DNA from: Microbacterium nanhaiense
GTDB taxonomy: Bacteria > Actinomycetota > Actinomycetes > Actinomycetales > Microbacteriaceae
NCBI RefSeq assembly: GCF_014646015.1
Contig: NZ_BMMQ01000008.1
Coordinates: 1-64,000 of the forward strand
Length of the DNA stretch: 64,000 nucleotides
Direction of reading: 5' to 3'
In this document: positions 16,445 to 25,599 of the stretch, one piece after another
Numbering within the stretch: the stretch's first letter is position 1
Layout: every line of letters begins with the position of its first letter
The notes under the pieces: generated by a model
What the model saw: the letters and a program-made list of their open reading frames with translations, nothing else
The model's database searches: none
Told to the model about the DNA's origin: nothing
Program-made: the position numbers and the translations under genes

Positions 16445-18976
16445 TTATTCGTTCGGTAGCCGCAGCGACGGCACCGCGAGCATTCCCGACGACAGCGCGT
16501 GCGTTGCTGCGTCGAGATCCTGCATGCGGAAACGCTGACCGTACTTCTTCCGACTCAGCGCGACACTCGCCGTCACCGATTCGTCGTCGACCAGCGAGTT
16601 CGCCGCCGTGTTGTAGATCGTCACCTCGATCTCGTTCGACCCCTGCCGCAGCAGATTCCCGATCTGCACCTCATATGGTGCGCGCCACGCGATGCCGGCC
16701 TCGATACCGTTGACGCTGACCACCGCGATCACCCCGATGGGCGAGGTGATTCCCACGCGATACGCGCGGCCGCGGTTGCCCACTCGCTCACCGGATCCGG
16801 CATCGATCGGCTCCACGTCACCGAAGTCGATGACCGCGCCCTCGACGGGCCCGGTCACCTCGACGGTCGTCGTATAGCTCGCGGACCCGGAATACGCGGC
16901 GAGCGCGTCGTCGTCTTCCCAGCGGTGCGGGACGGTGACGGGCTTCGCCTCATCGCCGAACGACACCGACCATCCCGTATCGAGGTCGACGCGACGGTCG
17001 AGACTCGGCGTGGCGGGCACGGCGTGCGCGACGCCGTCGAAGGCGACGAGCACGGCCGCCTCATAGGGCTGCAACACGAACTCGATGGTGCCGCAGCCGT
17101 CGAAGGCCGCGACCACCCGACCGGTGACGGCATCCCAGCGTTCGACCGACTGGCGGGCCGTCCGCAGCGTGCCCGAGAAGCTGACGGTCTCGTCGCCCGT
17201 GTTCGCGACGAAGAACACGTCGTTTCCCGCCACGCGACGGTGGAGTAGCCCGATGGATCCCCCGGGGGAGTTCTCGTACGAGATCGGTGACGGCGCTACG
17301 GCGGAGAGCGCCTCGGCGAAACCCTCACCGCTGGTCGGGGCATTCAGCACCGTGCCGCCCGCAGCCTCCACACGATCGAGCCACGCCTGCACGGCGGCAG
17401 GTGCTTTCTGAACACCGGGCACAACAACCAAGCCGTAGCGGGCGGGGTCGACGACGTCCATCGCCTCCGCATCGATCACGTCGAAGTCGTACCCACCCTC
17501 GCGAATCGCCCCGGGGATTGCCGTGCCGACATATGCACGAGTGCCGGCCCAGAGGTTCATCGAGTCGGATTCACGCGAGTCGATCAGCGCGCGCACCTCG
17601 GGGTACGGGGCATAGATCGCGATATCGCTTGCGCGCTTTCCCTGCCGAAACAGCCACGACAGCCGGTGGATGTACCGCGATACCTCGGGCATCGCGGGCC
17701 ACCACGGGTTGCGCTCGTCGAGAGCGCCCGCCGCGTAGAAGATCCAACCGAAACCGTCATCGGACGGCTCATGATAGGGCCAGCCGTGTCCGATGAAGTG
17801 GTTGATGCCGAGAAGCAGATGCTCGTGCACCTCACCGACGAGGTCGATCGGCACCGCGCGGAACGAGGGCGAATGCACCCAGGTCCACACCTCGGCCGAG
17901 ACAAGCTCCTCCCCGTAAAGGGAAGCTGCCGACGACGCCCAGCGGGTCTGTGTGATTTCCTTCCAGCCCCATCCTTCGCCCTCGATGCGATCGGCGGAAC
18001 GGTAGCTGCTCACGGTCGCCGGCGGCTCGCCATAGCTCTGGATCCGGAACGGCACACCGCGCCCGGCCGCCCAGTCGCGCAGCCTGGCGACAAAGTTCTC
18101 TTCGTAAAGCTCGCTGAGCGTGCCGTAATAGTCGTTACGGAACTGCGCGGATCCGTCGGAAGTGATGAACAGCGTCCAGAGCTGCTCGCGCGGGTCGTAC
18201 CCGCGACGTTCTATGAAGTCATCGATGAGCGTCGGCGTCCAGTCGGCCCGGTACACCTCGAGGCTGTCGCAGAAAGCGGAGCCGATGAGTTCGGCGGGGA
18301 TCGCGTCGAGCATCGGATCGCAGACGTAAGCGATGTGTGCATCGGTCGCGAGTTGTGAATAGTGGTCGAGCACGGGCCCCTCGGCACCGGCCGCGGCGCG
18401 CTTGACGAACTGGCCCGTCAACCGCGACCACGCGACGAGCACCACGCGAGGCCCGTTACCCTGCGGGATGATGAAGGCCTCGCCGTCGGCATCGAGACGC
18501 TCGAACGACACGGGCGTCTCCTGCGAGGATCCGGCGCCGACGTATGCCGCGATGAACTCGTCACCCGGCCAGGACCCGCGGATCGGTACCCGTGTCTCGC
18601 CTTCCGTGACCTCGTGCTGTTCCCAGAAGATGCGCCGCGCGGCCGTCGTCTCGTCGATGTGCGGTCCGCCGAACGACCACCCGCTTCCCAGAGTGATGTC
18701 GAATCGCATGCCGCGGTCCCGAGCTTCCTCTGCCGCGTACCGCATGTTGGCGAGGAACGTCTCGGACATGAACCGATCGGTCTCCTCCGACAGGGGATAG
18801 ACGACCGATACCTCGACCCCGCCATAGCCCGCGTCGCGCATCGTGTCGAGCTGTGCCGAGAGCTGATCGCGCTTCACGGACGGGCCGAACCACCACCAAC
18901 GAGTCATCGGTGCAGCGGACGGATCGGGGGTCTGGAAGCCTGCCCGGAGGCTATCGATGTCTGTGATGCCGCTCAT
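16445..18976 (-). CDS. GH106-like glycoside hydrolase (alpha-L-rhamnosidase type)
   Basis: 843-residue glycosidase. The N-terminus SAAPMTRWWWFGPSV and the following DAGYGGVEVS and FDITLGSGWSFGG are hallmark strands of the GH106 TIM barrel. The middle carries RIEGEGWGWKEITQTRW, GEELVSAEVWTW and the HFIGHGWPYHE segment. The last ~180 residues form beta-sandwich domains (galactose-binding type; EVQIGNLLRQGSNEIEVTIYNT). There is no signal peptide, so it should act on imported oligosaccharides in the cytoplasm. AGGAGA precedes the ATG. It follows the binding-protein gene in the same operon, which suggests that the transporter delivers its substrate. The exact linkage is unknown. Confidence 0.8.
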   Translation of the reverse strand: MSGITDIDSLRAGFQTPDPSAAPMTRWWWFGPSVKRDQLSAQLDTMRDAGYGGVEVSVVYPLSEETDRFMSETFLANMRYAAEEARDRGMRFDITLGSGWSFGGPHIDETTAARRIFWEQHEVTEGETRVPIRGSWPGDEFIAAYVGAGSSQETPVSFERLDADGEAFIIPQGNGPRVVLVAWSRLTGQFVKRAAAGAEGPVLDHYSQLATDAHIAYVCDPMLDAIPAELIGSAFCDSLEVYRADWTPTLIDDFIERRGYDPREQLWTLFITSDGSAQFRNDYYGTLSELYEENFVARLRDWAAGRGVPFRIQSYGEPPATVSSYRSADRIEGEGWGWKEITQTRWASSAASLYGEELVSAEVWTWVHSPSFRAVPIDLVGEVHEHLLLGINHFIGHGWPYHEPSDDGFGWIFYAAGALDERNPWWPAMPEVSRYIHRLSWLFRQGKRASDIAIYAPYPEVRALIDSRESDSMNLWAGTRAYVGTAIPGAIREGGYDFDVIDAEAMDVVDPARYGLVVVPGVQKAPAAVQAWLDRVEAAGGTVLNAPTSGEGFAEALSAVAPSPISYENSPGGSIGLLHRRVAGNDVFFVANTGDETVSFSGTLRTARQSVERWDAVTGRVVAAFDGCGTIEFVLQPYEAAVLVAFDGVAHAVPATPSLDRRVDLDTGWSVSFGDEAKPVTVPHRWEDDDALAAYSGSASYTTTVEVTGPVEGAVIDFGDVEPIDAGSGERVGNRGRAYRVGITSPIGVIAVVSVNGIEAGIAWRAPYEVQIGNLLRQGSNEIEVTIYNTAANSLVDDESVTASVALSRKKYGQRFRMQDLDAATHALSSGMLAVPSLRLPNE

Positions 18977-19016
18977 GTGCGATCTCCTGTGTCGTTGTTG
19001 TCACAAAGTCGGATGA

Positions 19017-19048
19017 GGGGTGCGGGGCGAACAACCGCCCCGCACCCC
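19017..19048 (-). promoter_or_regulatory. Hairpin between binding-protein and GH106 genes
   Basis: A perfect 13-bp stem (GGGGTGCGGGGCG and its complement) with a 6-nt AACAAC loop directly follows the binding-protein stop. No T-run follows, so it looks like an mRNA-stabilising or attenuating stem that would favour more binding protein than GH106. Confidence 0.7.
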
Positions 19049-19054
19049 GTGGCG

Positions 19055-20317
19055 TCAGCCGTCGTATGCGGCCTGCAACTGGGCGAGCGCGTCGTCGACC
19101 GAGAGACCTGAGGCGAACATGTCTTGAATCACCTGGAAGTGGGTCTGCTGAACCTCGGCGTTGGGCCAGGTCTGGTCGGGATAGGTCGATACCTTGCCCG
19201 CGTCGATGTACTCGGCGATGGTTGCTAGTGGTTTGTTATCCGAGGGCAGCTGGGACGTGTCGGTCGGCACACCGTAGGCGACAGCGCTGAACTCGGTCTG
19301 GTGCGTCGCCATGAAGTCGAGGAACTTCTTGGCGTTCTCCATGTTCTTGCTGTCTTTGCTGATCCCGTATGCGCCACCCATCGCGACGGGAAGGTAAACA
19401 TCGTCTTCCGCGTCGGCGCCGGGAAGCCCGTAGAAACCGATCTCGGTGTCTCCGGCCGCTTCTTGAATCTGCGACATCGTCGCGTTCGTCGCGACGATCG
19501 CGCCCGCTTCGCCGGCCGAAACCATGCGGATTGCTTCTTCCGAGGGCGTACCGGTCGGGCTGTCTTGGAAGCAGTCGTTATCGGCCATCTCCATGTACAT
19601 ATCGAATGCGTCGCGCCAGCCGGAGTCGGCGAAGTTCGCGGTGCCGTCATCCATTTGCTGGTTGAAGTCCGGATCCTGCGCGTACACCGTCGAAGCGACG
19701 AGTGCGTACGAGGTCAGCTGAGTGTGAGCAGGCGTCTGGAGCCCCACCGCGAAGGGAACGTATCCAGCATCGGACAGGGCATGACAGGCGTTCAACAGTT
19801 CGGGGTAGGTTGTGGGCACCTCCACGCCCGCGTCCTCGTACACCGCGGTGTTGTACATGGCGCCGATGGCGCCGTACACCATCGGGAGCATGTAGGTCTT
19901 GCCGTCGTATTGGGCCAGGTCCTTCTGCTCCTCGGGAACGATGTCGACCCACGATTCGTTCGAGAGATCCTCCAGCACGCCTTCCTTCGCGACGTTCCAC
20001 ACCGACATCGAGTTCGCGCCGCCGGACCAGACGTACAGGATGTCAGGCGCTGTGCCGGAGGCGAGCTGCGTGCGGGCCGTCTGCTGGTACTGGTCCGTGC
20101 TCGCCGTCGTGGTTTCGACCTTGATGTCGGGGTTCTCGGCCATGAACTGCTCGGCGACAGCCTTGATCGCCAGGTCGTACGAACTCGGTCCGGCGATCGT
20201 GAGGGTGTCTCCTCCACCCCCACCGCCGCCGGTTCCTTCGCTGCACGCGGTAAGCACGAGCGCAGCCGTAGCAACCGCGGCTCCCACCGTCAGCGAGCGC
20301 CTCATTGCGTTCTTCAT
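19055..20317 (-). CDS. Sugar ABC transporter substrate-binding lipoprotein
   Basis: 420-residue family-1 extracellular solute-binding protein, anchored outside the membrane. The signal peptide MKNAMRRSLTVGAAVATAALVLTAC ends in a lipobox with the lipidated cysteine at residue 25, followed by a Gly-rich linker. The start at 20317 is chosen because the signal peptide begins there; the frame continues 12 codons upstream without reason. Central features typical of MalE/UgpB-like proteins are present (TMSQIQEAAGDTEIGFYGLPG, KDSKNMENAKKFLDFMAT). It is downstream of two permease genes and upstream of GH106. The likely ligand is a rhamnose-containing oligosaccharide, inferred only from context. No ATPase is encoded here; such systems often share an MsmK-type ATPase. 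Confidence 0.88.
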   Translation of the reverse strand: MKNAMRRSLTVGAAVATAALVLTACSEGTGGGGGGGDTLTIAGPSSYDLAIKAVAEQFMAENPDIKVETTTASTDQYQQTARTQLASGTAPDILYVWSGGANSMSVWNVAKEGVLEDLSNESWVDIVPEEQKDLAQYDGKTYMLPMVYGAIGAMYNTAVYEDAGVEVPTTYPELLNACHALSDAGYVPFAVGLQTPAHTQLTSYALVASTVYAQDPDFNQQMDDGTANFADSGWRDAFDMYMEMADNDCFQDSPTGTPSEEAIRMVSAGEAGAIVATNATMSQIQEAAGDTEIGFYGLPGADAEDDVYLPVAMGGAYGISKDSKNMENAKKFLDFMATHQTEFSAVAYGVPTDTSQLPSDNKPLATIAEYIDAGKVSTYPDQTWPNAEVQQTHFQVIQDMFASGLSVDDALAQLQAAYDG

Positions 20318-20360
20318 GATGTGATTCCTTTCTCGGGACAAGTTCCTGTGCACGGCGGTC

Positions 20361-21191
20361 TCAGCCCTTGAGACCGCCGGCGAAGCCTTGAATCATGCGT
20401 TGCTGCATCGCGAGGAACGCGATGAGGATCGGCGCAAGACCGATGAGCAGTCCTGCGAAGACGATGTGCCACTGAGAAGCGAACTCGCCGACGAACGAGA
20501 AGATCGCGACCGGAATGGTCTCTTGGCCTGTACCGCTCAGGAAGAGGTTCGGGACGAGGAAGGCATTCCACACGTCGATGGCACTGAGGATCAGGACCGT
20601 GCCCGTGATGGGCTTCATGAGCGGGAAGACGACGAGCCAGAAGGCTCGCAGTGGGGTTGCGCCGTCGATCATTGCTGCCTCCTCGTACTCGGATCCGAGC
20701 GACCGCAGGAATCCCGTGTACAGGAAGATCGATAGCGACAGATTGGATCCGATGCCGTAAACGATCACGGCCCAGTGCGTTCCGAGAAGATGCATGTCAC
20801 GCATGAGCTGATAGAGCGGAATCAGCGCAAGCTGGAACGGGACGATCAGCCCGAGTAGGAAGAGCGCGAGAAGGCGGCCGCTCCACCGGTTCGTCCAGCG
20901 TGCGATGAAGTAGCCGGCCATCGACGATACGAGGACGACGACGGCGACGCTGACCACCGTGATGATGACGCTGTTGAGGATCGCCGACCCCAGATCGGCC
21001 TCGTTCCAGGCCTGCACGAAGTTCGACAACGACAGCGTGCTCGGCAGCGCAAGAGGCGAGTTCGCGGCTTCCTGCGGGGTCTTGAAGGCCGTGACCACGA
21101 GCGTGTAGAGCGGGAAGGCGTAGACCGCTGCGATGACGATGATGGCGATCTCGAGCCCGAAAGTACGAATGGAATAGCGTGCCGTGTTCAC
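20361..21191 (-). CDS. Sugar ABC transporter permease, MalG type
   Basis: 276-residue inner-membrane permease with six predicted membrane helices. The ABC-contact EAA loop is EYEEAAMIDGATPLRAFWLVVFPLMKP at about residues 180-206. It pairs with the MalF-type permease just upstream; the ATG at 21191 overlaps that gene's stop by 4 bp, so translation is coupled. A 43-bp gap separates it from the binding-protein gene. Confidence 0.9.
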   Translation of the reverse strand: MNTARYSIRTFGLEIAIIVIAAVYAFPLYTLVVTAFKTPQEAANSPLALPSTLSLSNFVQAWNEADLGSAILNSVIITVVSVAVVVLVSSMAGYFIARWTNRWSGRLLALFLLGLIVPFQLALIPLYQLMRDMHLLGTHWAVIVYGIGSNLSLSIFLYTGFLRSLGSEYEEAAMIDGATPLRAFWLVVFPLMKPITGTVLILSAIDVWNAFLVPNLFLSGTGQETIPVAIFSFVGEFASQWHIVFAGLLIGLAPILIAFLAMQQRMIQGFAGGLKG

Positions 21192-22159
21192 GATGCGGCC
21201 TCCTCATTGCGGCGAAGGAACTTGTACTGCAGGGCGGAGACAAGCGAGACGATGAGTGCGAGCACGAGAGCGACCGCCGTGCCGTAGCCAAACTCCCCGT
21301 AGTTGAAGGCCCTGAGGTACTGGTACACCGTGAGGGTCTGCGTCGCGTCTCCCGGTCCGCCGCCCGTCATCGCATACACCTGATCGAAGACCTTCAGACC
21401 GATGACCGACGACAGAATGATGTTGATCGTGACCGAGGGCGCGAGCAGTGGGAAGGTGACCTTGAAAAACGACTGGAATTTGCTTGCGCCGTCCACCTCC
21501 GCGGCCTCAAGGATCTCCTTCGGCACTCCCTGCAGACCGGCAAGGTAGATCACCATCGAATAGCCGGTGTACTGCCAGGTGATCACGATGATGATCGCCC
21601 ACAACGCGAGCTTCGGATCCCCAAGCCAGCTCTGCTTCAGTGCGTCGAGGCCGACGAGTTCCAGCACGCTGTTGAGGGTGCCGTTGTTCGAGTAGATGTA
21701 CTGCCACAGAAACGCGAGGATGACGGGTGTCAGCACCGCGGGCGTGAAGAAGATCGTGCGCAGCACGAATCGCGACTTGATGCGCGAGTTCAGCGCGACC
21801 GCCAGCCCGAGACCCGCCACGTTCTGCAGGATCGGGAACGTGATCGCGATCAGCAGTTGGTTCAGCAAAGCTCGAAGGGCCGACGGATCCGTCGCCACAC
21901 GGACGAAGTTATCGAACCACGTGAAGTTCCAGCCCGCGCTCAGACCATTCCAGTCGGTAAAGGCGAGAACCGCGCCCGATGCGAGTGGGTACAGCATGGC
22001 GAGGATGTACAGCGCGAGAGCCGGCAACACGAACCACACGGGTACGCGAAAACGTGACGATCGCACGAATCGGGTCTTCTTCCTTCCCGACGAGTTACGG
22101 GGCTGGACCAGCGTCGCGGTTTCCGCGACCCGTGCTGACGACAGCTGATTGGCACTCAT
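21188..22159 (-). CDS. Sugar ABC transporter permease, MalF type
   Basis: 323-residue membrane permease, first gene of the leftward glycan operon. A polar 35-residue N-terminal tail precedes six helices; the EAA loop is EILEAAEVDGASKFQSFFKVTFPLL. GGAG-like bases precede the ATG at 22159. The 160-bp leader upstream contains AACGTTTCA, similar to LacI-family half-sites, but no LacI gene is in this window, so control is unresolved. Confidence 0.9.
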   Translation of the reverse strand: MSANQLSSARVAETATLVQPRNSSGRKKTRFVRSSRFRVPVWFVLPALALYILAMLYPLASGAVLAFTDWNGLSAGWNFTWFDNFVRVATDPSALRALLNQLLIAITFPILQNVAGLGLAVALNSRIKSRFVLRTIFFTPAVLTPVILAFLWQYIYSNNGTLNSVLELVGLDALKQSWLGDPKLALWAIIIVITWQYTGYSMVIYLAGLQGVPKEILEAAEVDGASKFQSFFKVTFPLLAPSVTINIILSSVIGLKVFDQVYAMTGGGPGDATQTLTVYQYLRAFNYGEFGYGTAVALVLALIVSLVSALQYKFLRRNEEAAS

Positions 22160-22322
22160 GGTTCTCCATCGAACGAGGTGTGTGATGCCCGAAGCACGCG
22201 CGGCGTGACGGCCTCTTAGAACGTTTCACTTCGGGGACACTGCCAACGTATGGTCCGCTGGAGAACAGCGTCAAGAACCCAAATCGCTATCGACGCAATA
22301 GGAAAATGCTTTCAGTAGTGCC

Positions 22323-23219
22323 TCATTCGCGACCGTCCGAGAGATGTCCTGGGAGTGCCTGCATGAGAAACGCCTGGGCCGCAGGAGCGAGGGCGGCACG
22401 CCGGTGCACCAGGAACACCTCGAGCTCCTCGTTGGTCATGAGCTCGTAAACATGCAGCCCTGCCTCCTTGCACAGGTCACGCCATGCCTCGCTGAGGATG
22501 GCCACGCCCGCTCCTGCGAGGACGAGCGGCAAGATCGCCTCCCGATGCTCGGTCTCGACTGAGATTGAGGTCGACTCGTTCGCCGCGATGACGTTATCCG
22601 CGACGCGACGCATCCCCGTGCCCTTCTGCCCCGCGATCAGGCGTTGGCCTTCCAGCTGCTCGATCGACACGGCTGGCCCCTCGGCGAGCACCTCCGTAGG
22701 CGGGGAGGCGACGATAAAACGTTGCCGCCCCAGCGGGTGCGCGACGAGGTCCTCCAGCTCGAGGCTCACGAGCGAACCGACGATCGCGAGTTCGGCGCCG
22801 CCTGCGCGTACCACGGACAACGCCTCGGTAACCGTCGACGCGGCCTTCAGGGATATCTGGATCAGCGGATAGCGAGAGACGAACTTCGTGATGATGGGGG
22901 CCAAAGGGGCGACCGCCTGCGACGGCATGGTCGCGAGCACGAGCACACCCTGCCGCAGGCCGTTGACGGCGTCGACGTGAGCTCTCGACAGGTCCAGCCA
23001 GTGCAGCACCTGTCGTGCCGGCGTGATGAGCGCTTCACCTGCCGGGGTGAGGACCAGCCGACGGCCGGAACGGTGGAACAACTCCGCCTCAAGGTCGCGC
23101 TCGAGCGTCTTGATCGACTGCGAGACGGACGGCTGCGCCACGAACAAGCGGGTGGCGGCCGCGCGCACGCTCCCCTCATCGACAACCGCCAGGAAGTACT
23201 CGAGCTGTCGTGCATCCAC
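22323..23219 (-). CDS. LysR-family transcriptional regulator
   Basis: 298-residue regulator. An N-terminal winged helix (residues 1-60; LEYFLAVVDEGSVRAAATRLFVAQPSVSQSIKTLE) is followed by a periplasmic-binding-like effector domain. The GTG at 23219 is chosen because GAAGGAGA lies six bases upstream and the product starts MDARQLEYF; a longer frame reaches 23261 without a ribosome site. It is divergent from the tartrate genes, with a candidate T-N11-A operator between, so it probably senses tartrate or a product and controls them. Confidence 0.9.
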   Translation of the reverse strand: MDARQLEYFLAVVDEGSVRAAATRLFVAQPSVSQSIKTLERDLEAELFHRSGRRLVLTPAGEALITPARQVLHWLDLSRAHVDAVNGLRQGVLVLATMPSQAVAPLAPIITKFVSRYPLIQISLKAASTVTEALSVVRAGGAELAIVGSLVSLELEDLVAHPLGRQRFIVASPPTEVLAEGPAVSIEQLEGQRLIAGQKGTGMRRVADNVIAANESTSISVETEHREAILPLVLAGAGVAILSEAWRDLCKEAGLHVYELMTNEELEVFLVHRRAALAPAAQAFLMQALPGHLSDGRE

Positions 23220-23243
23220 GGTGTCTCCTTCGACGCAGATTGA

Positions 23244-23258
23244 ATAGGTGCTTCCTAT
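23244..23258. promoter_or_regulatory. Candidate LysR operator
   Basis: ATAGG-N5-CCTAT, a perfect dyad that fits the LysR-type T-N11-A rule. It lies 25 bp upstream of the lysR-type start and 95 bp upstream of the divergent tartrate dehydrogenase start. Confidence 0.55.
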
Positions 23259-23352
23259 CATTCATATCGAAACCCGAACTTAGACGCGAGGCGTGTTCGT
23301 CGATTGACTGAGGTGCGTTCCACACCCCGACGATCTGGGAGCAGACACGCAC

Positions 23353-24423
23353 ATGACTCGCGATTATCGCATTGCCACGATTCCCGGCGATGGCATCGGC
23401 AGGGAAGTCGTCCCCGCGGCGGCATCGGTCCTGGACCGGGCGGGGGCACTCTTCGGATTCGAGATTGAGTGGACCGAGTTCGACTGGTCGTGTGCGTACT
23501 ACGCAGAACACGGGTGCATGATGCCGGCGGACGGCCTCGATCTGCTCCGCGACTTCGACCAGATCTTCCTCGGTGCCGTCGGTTCTCCGGAGGTTCCGGA
23601 CGACGTGTCGCTCTGGGGTCTGCTCATCCCCATCCGTCGCGCGTTCCAGCAGTACATCAATCTGCGCCCCGTCACGCTTCTTCCGGGCATGACCAGCCCC
23701 CTTCGTAAGGACATTGCGGAGTCGATCGACTTCCTGGTTGTCCGGGAGAACAACGAGGGCGAGTACTCCGAGATTGGAGGCCGGCTCTATCGAGGCACTC
23801 CGCAGGAGATCGCCGTTCAGGAAGCGGTCTTCACGCGCATCGGCGTCGAACGCGTGATGCGCTACGCGTTCGCTCTCGCGAAGAGTCGCCGCAAGAACGT
23901 CGCCTCAGCGACCAAGTCGAACGGCATCATCCACACGATGCCCTTCTGGGACGAGGTGTTCCGAGACATCTCCATCGAGCATCCCGATGTCGAAACGAGT
24001 CAGCACCATATCGACGCCCTCGCGGCGAAGTTCGTGCTCGCTCCGGCTCAGTTCGACGTCGTCGTCGCTTCGAATCTCTTCGGCGACATTCTCACGGACA
24101 TCGGGGCGGCCATCATCGGCAGCATCGGCATCGGGGCCTCAGGCAACATTAATCCGGAGGGAGACTTCCCTTCGATGTTCGAGTCCGTGCACGGATCTGC
24201 GCCCGACATTGCTGGGCTTGGTATCGCCAACCCGCTCGGACAGGTCTGGGCGGGAAGCATGATGCTCGACCACATGGGCGAAGCCACAGCTGCTGCGGCC
24301 GTCAAAGAGGCGATGTCGCGCACGCTGTTGTCCGACATACGCACGCCGGACCTCGGCGGAGACGCGACCACCGCGGACGTCACTCAGTCGCTAATCACCA
24401 CTCTCGAGGAGGTTGCACGATGA
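23353..24423 (+). CDS. Tartrate dehydrogenase / D-malate decarboxylating dehydrogenase
   Basis: 356-residue member of the isocitrate/isopropylmalate dehydrogenase fold, tartrate dehydrogenase (TtuC) branch. It uses NAD+ and Mn2+ to oxidise tartrate or decarboxylate D-malate. Motifs: N-terminal IPGDGIGREV, substrate loop NLRPVTLL, NNEGEYSEIGGR, metal site SNLFGDILTDIGA and adenine site SVHGSAPDIAG. It is the first gene of a three-gene plus-strand operon; its stop overlaps the next ATG by 4 bp. TtuC and D-malate dehydrogenase activities overlap within this branch, so the true substrate needs assay; context favours tartrate. Confidence 0.87.
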   Translation: MTRDYRIATIPGDGIGREVVPAAASVLDRAGALFGFEIEWTEFDWSCAYYAEHGCMMPADGLDLLRDFDQIFLGAVGSPEVPDDVSLWGLLIPIRRAFQQYINLRPVTLLPGMTSPLRKDIAESIDFLVVRENNEGEYSEIGGRLYRGTPQEIAVQEAVFTRIGVERVMRYAFALAKSRRKNVASATKSNGIIHTMPFWDEVFRDISIEHPDVETSQHHIDALAAKFVLAPAQFDVVVASNLFGDILTDIGAAIIGSIGIGASGNINPEGDFPSMFESVHGSAPDIAGLGIANPLGQVWAGSMMLDHMGEATAAAAVKEAMSRTLLSDIRTPDLGGDATTADVTQSLITTLEEVAR

Positions 24424-25586
24424 AGATCGTCGAGATCCGGGATAGGACCTTCCCGATCAGCTCTCCCATCCGCAATGCTTACATCGACTTCAGCCAGATG
24501 ACACTGAGCCTCGTCGCAGTCGTCACCGACGTCATCCGTGACGGCAGGCCCGTCGTGGGTTACGGCTTCAACTCGAACGGACGCTATGGCCAGGGCGCGA
24601 TGATGCGCGACCGATTCATCCCCCGGGTGATGGCAGCGGATCCGGCGACCCTGCTCGACGAGACCGGCGAGAACCTCGATCCCTCGAAGGTCTGGGCGAC
24701 GATGATGACCAACGAAAAGCCTGGCGGTCACGGCGAACGCTCCGTGGCGGTCGGAACGATCGATATGGCGGTGTGGGACGCTGTTGCGAAAATCGCTGAC
24801 CTCCCTCTTTTCCGGCTGCTCGCCAAACGGCACGGCCGCGAGGCAGATCCGCGAGTGTTCGTCTACGCAGCCGGCGGCTACTACTATCCCGGCAAGGGAC
24901 TCGAGGCACTTCGCGACGAGATGCGTCGCTACATCGACCTGGGATTCTCGGTCATGAAGCTCAAGATCGGCGGCGCCGACCTAGCGGAGGACCGCGAGCG
25001 CATCGAGTCGGTCCTCGATATGCTCGGGCCGGGCCAACGGTTAGCGATCGATGCGAACGGTCGCTTCGATCAGGCCGAGGCGCTCGCCTACGCCGAGGCG
25101 ATGTCCGACTACGACCTGTTCTGGTACGAGGAGGCAGGCGACCCGCTCGATTTCGAGTTGCAGGCGCAGCTCGCCGAGGCATATTCCGGGCCGATCGCGA
25201 CGGGTGAGAACCTCTTCTCGACGGTCGATGCGCGCAACCTCATCCGCTACGGCGGCATGCGCCGTGATCGCGACTGGTTGCAGTTCGACTGCGCCCTGAG
25301 CTACGGTCTCGTCGAGTACCAGCGAACCCTCGAGATGCTCTCAACATACGATTGGTCGCCGACCCGTTGCATTCCGCACGGCGGACACCAGATGTCTCTC
25401 AACATCGCCGCCGGCCTTGGGCTTGGAGGCAACGAGTCCTACCCCGACCTCTTTCAGCCGTTCGGAGGATTCCCTGACGGCGTCATGGTCGAAGACTCCT
25501 ACATCACCATGCCCGAGCTGCCCGGCATCGGATTCGAAGGCAAATCAGACCTCGCGTCCGTCATGGCCTCCCTGAGCTCGGACTGA
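24420..25586 (+). CDS. tarD: D(-)-tartrate dehydratase
   Basis: 388-residue enolase-superfamily enzyme converting D-tartrate to oxaloacetate and water. The sequence follows the characterised Bradyrhizobium TarD closely: IRNAYIDFSQMTLSLVAVV, YGFNSNGRYGQG, NEKPGGHGERSVAVGTIDMA, KLKIGG with the catalytic lysine, AIDANGRF, YEEAGDPLDF, TGENLFS and CIPHGGHQMSLN with the catalytic histidine. All the metal-binding acids (DAN, EEAG, GEN) are in place. It is translationally coupled to the tartrate dehydrogenase gene. This is among the best-supported specific functions in the window. Confidence 0.92.
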   Translation: MKIVEIRDRTFPISSPIRNAYIDFSQMTLSLVAVVTDVIRDGRPVVGYGFNSNGRYGQGAMMRDRFIPRVMAADPATLLDETGENLDPSKVWATMMTNEKPGGHGERSVAVGTIDMAVWDAVAKIADLPLFRLLAKRHGREADPRVFVYAAGGYYYPGKGLEALRDEMRRYIDLGFSVMKLKIGGADLAEDRERIESVLDMLGPGQRLAIDANGRFDQAEALAYAEAMSDYDLFWYEEAGDPLDFELQAQLAEAYSGPIATGENLFSTVDARNLIRYGGMRRDRDWLQFDCALSYGLVEYQRTLEMLSTYDWSPTRCIPHGGHQMSLNIAAGLGLGGNESYPDLFQPFGGFPDGVMVEDSYITMPELPGIGFEGKSDLASVMASLSSD

Positions 25587-25599
25587 GGTCCCTCCGACC

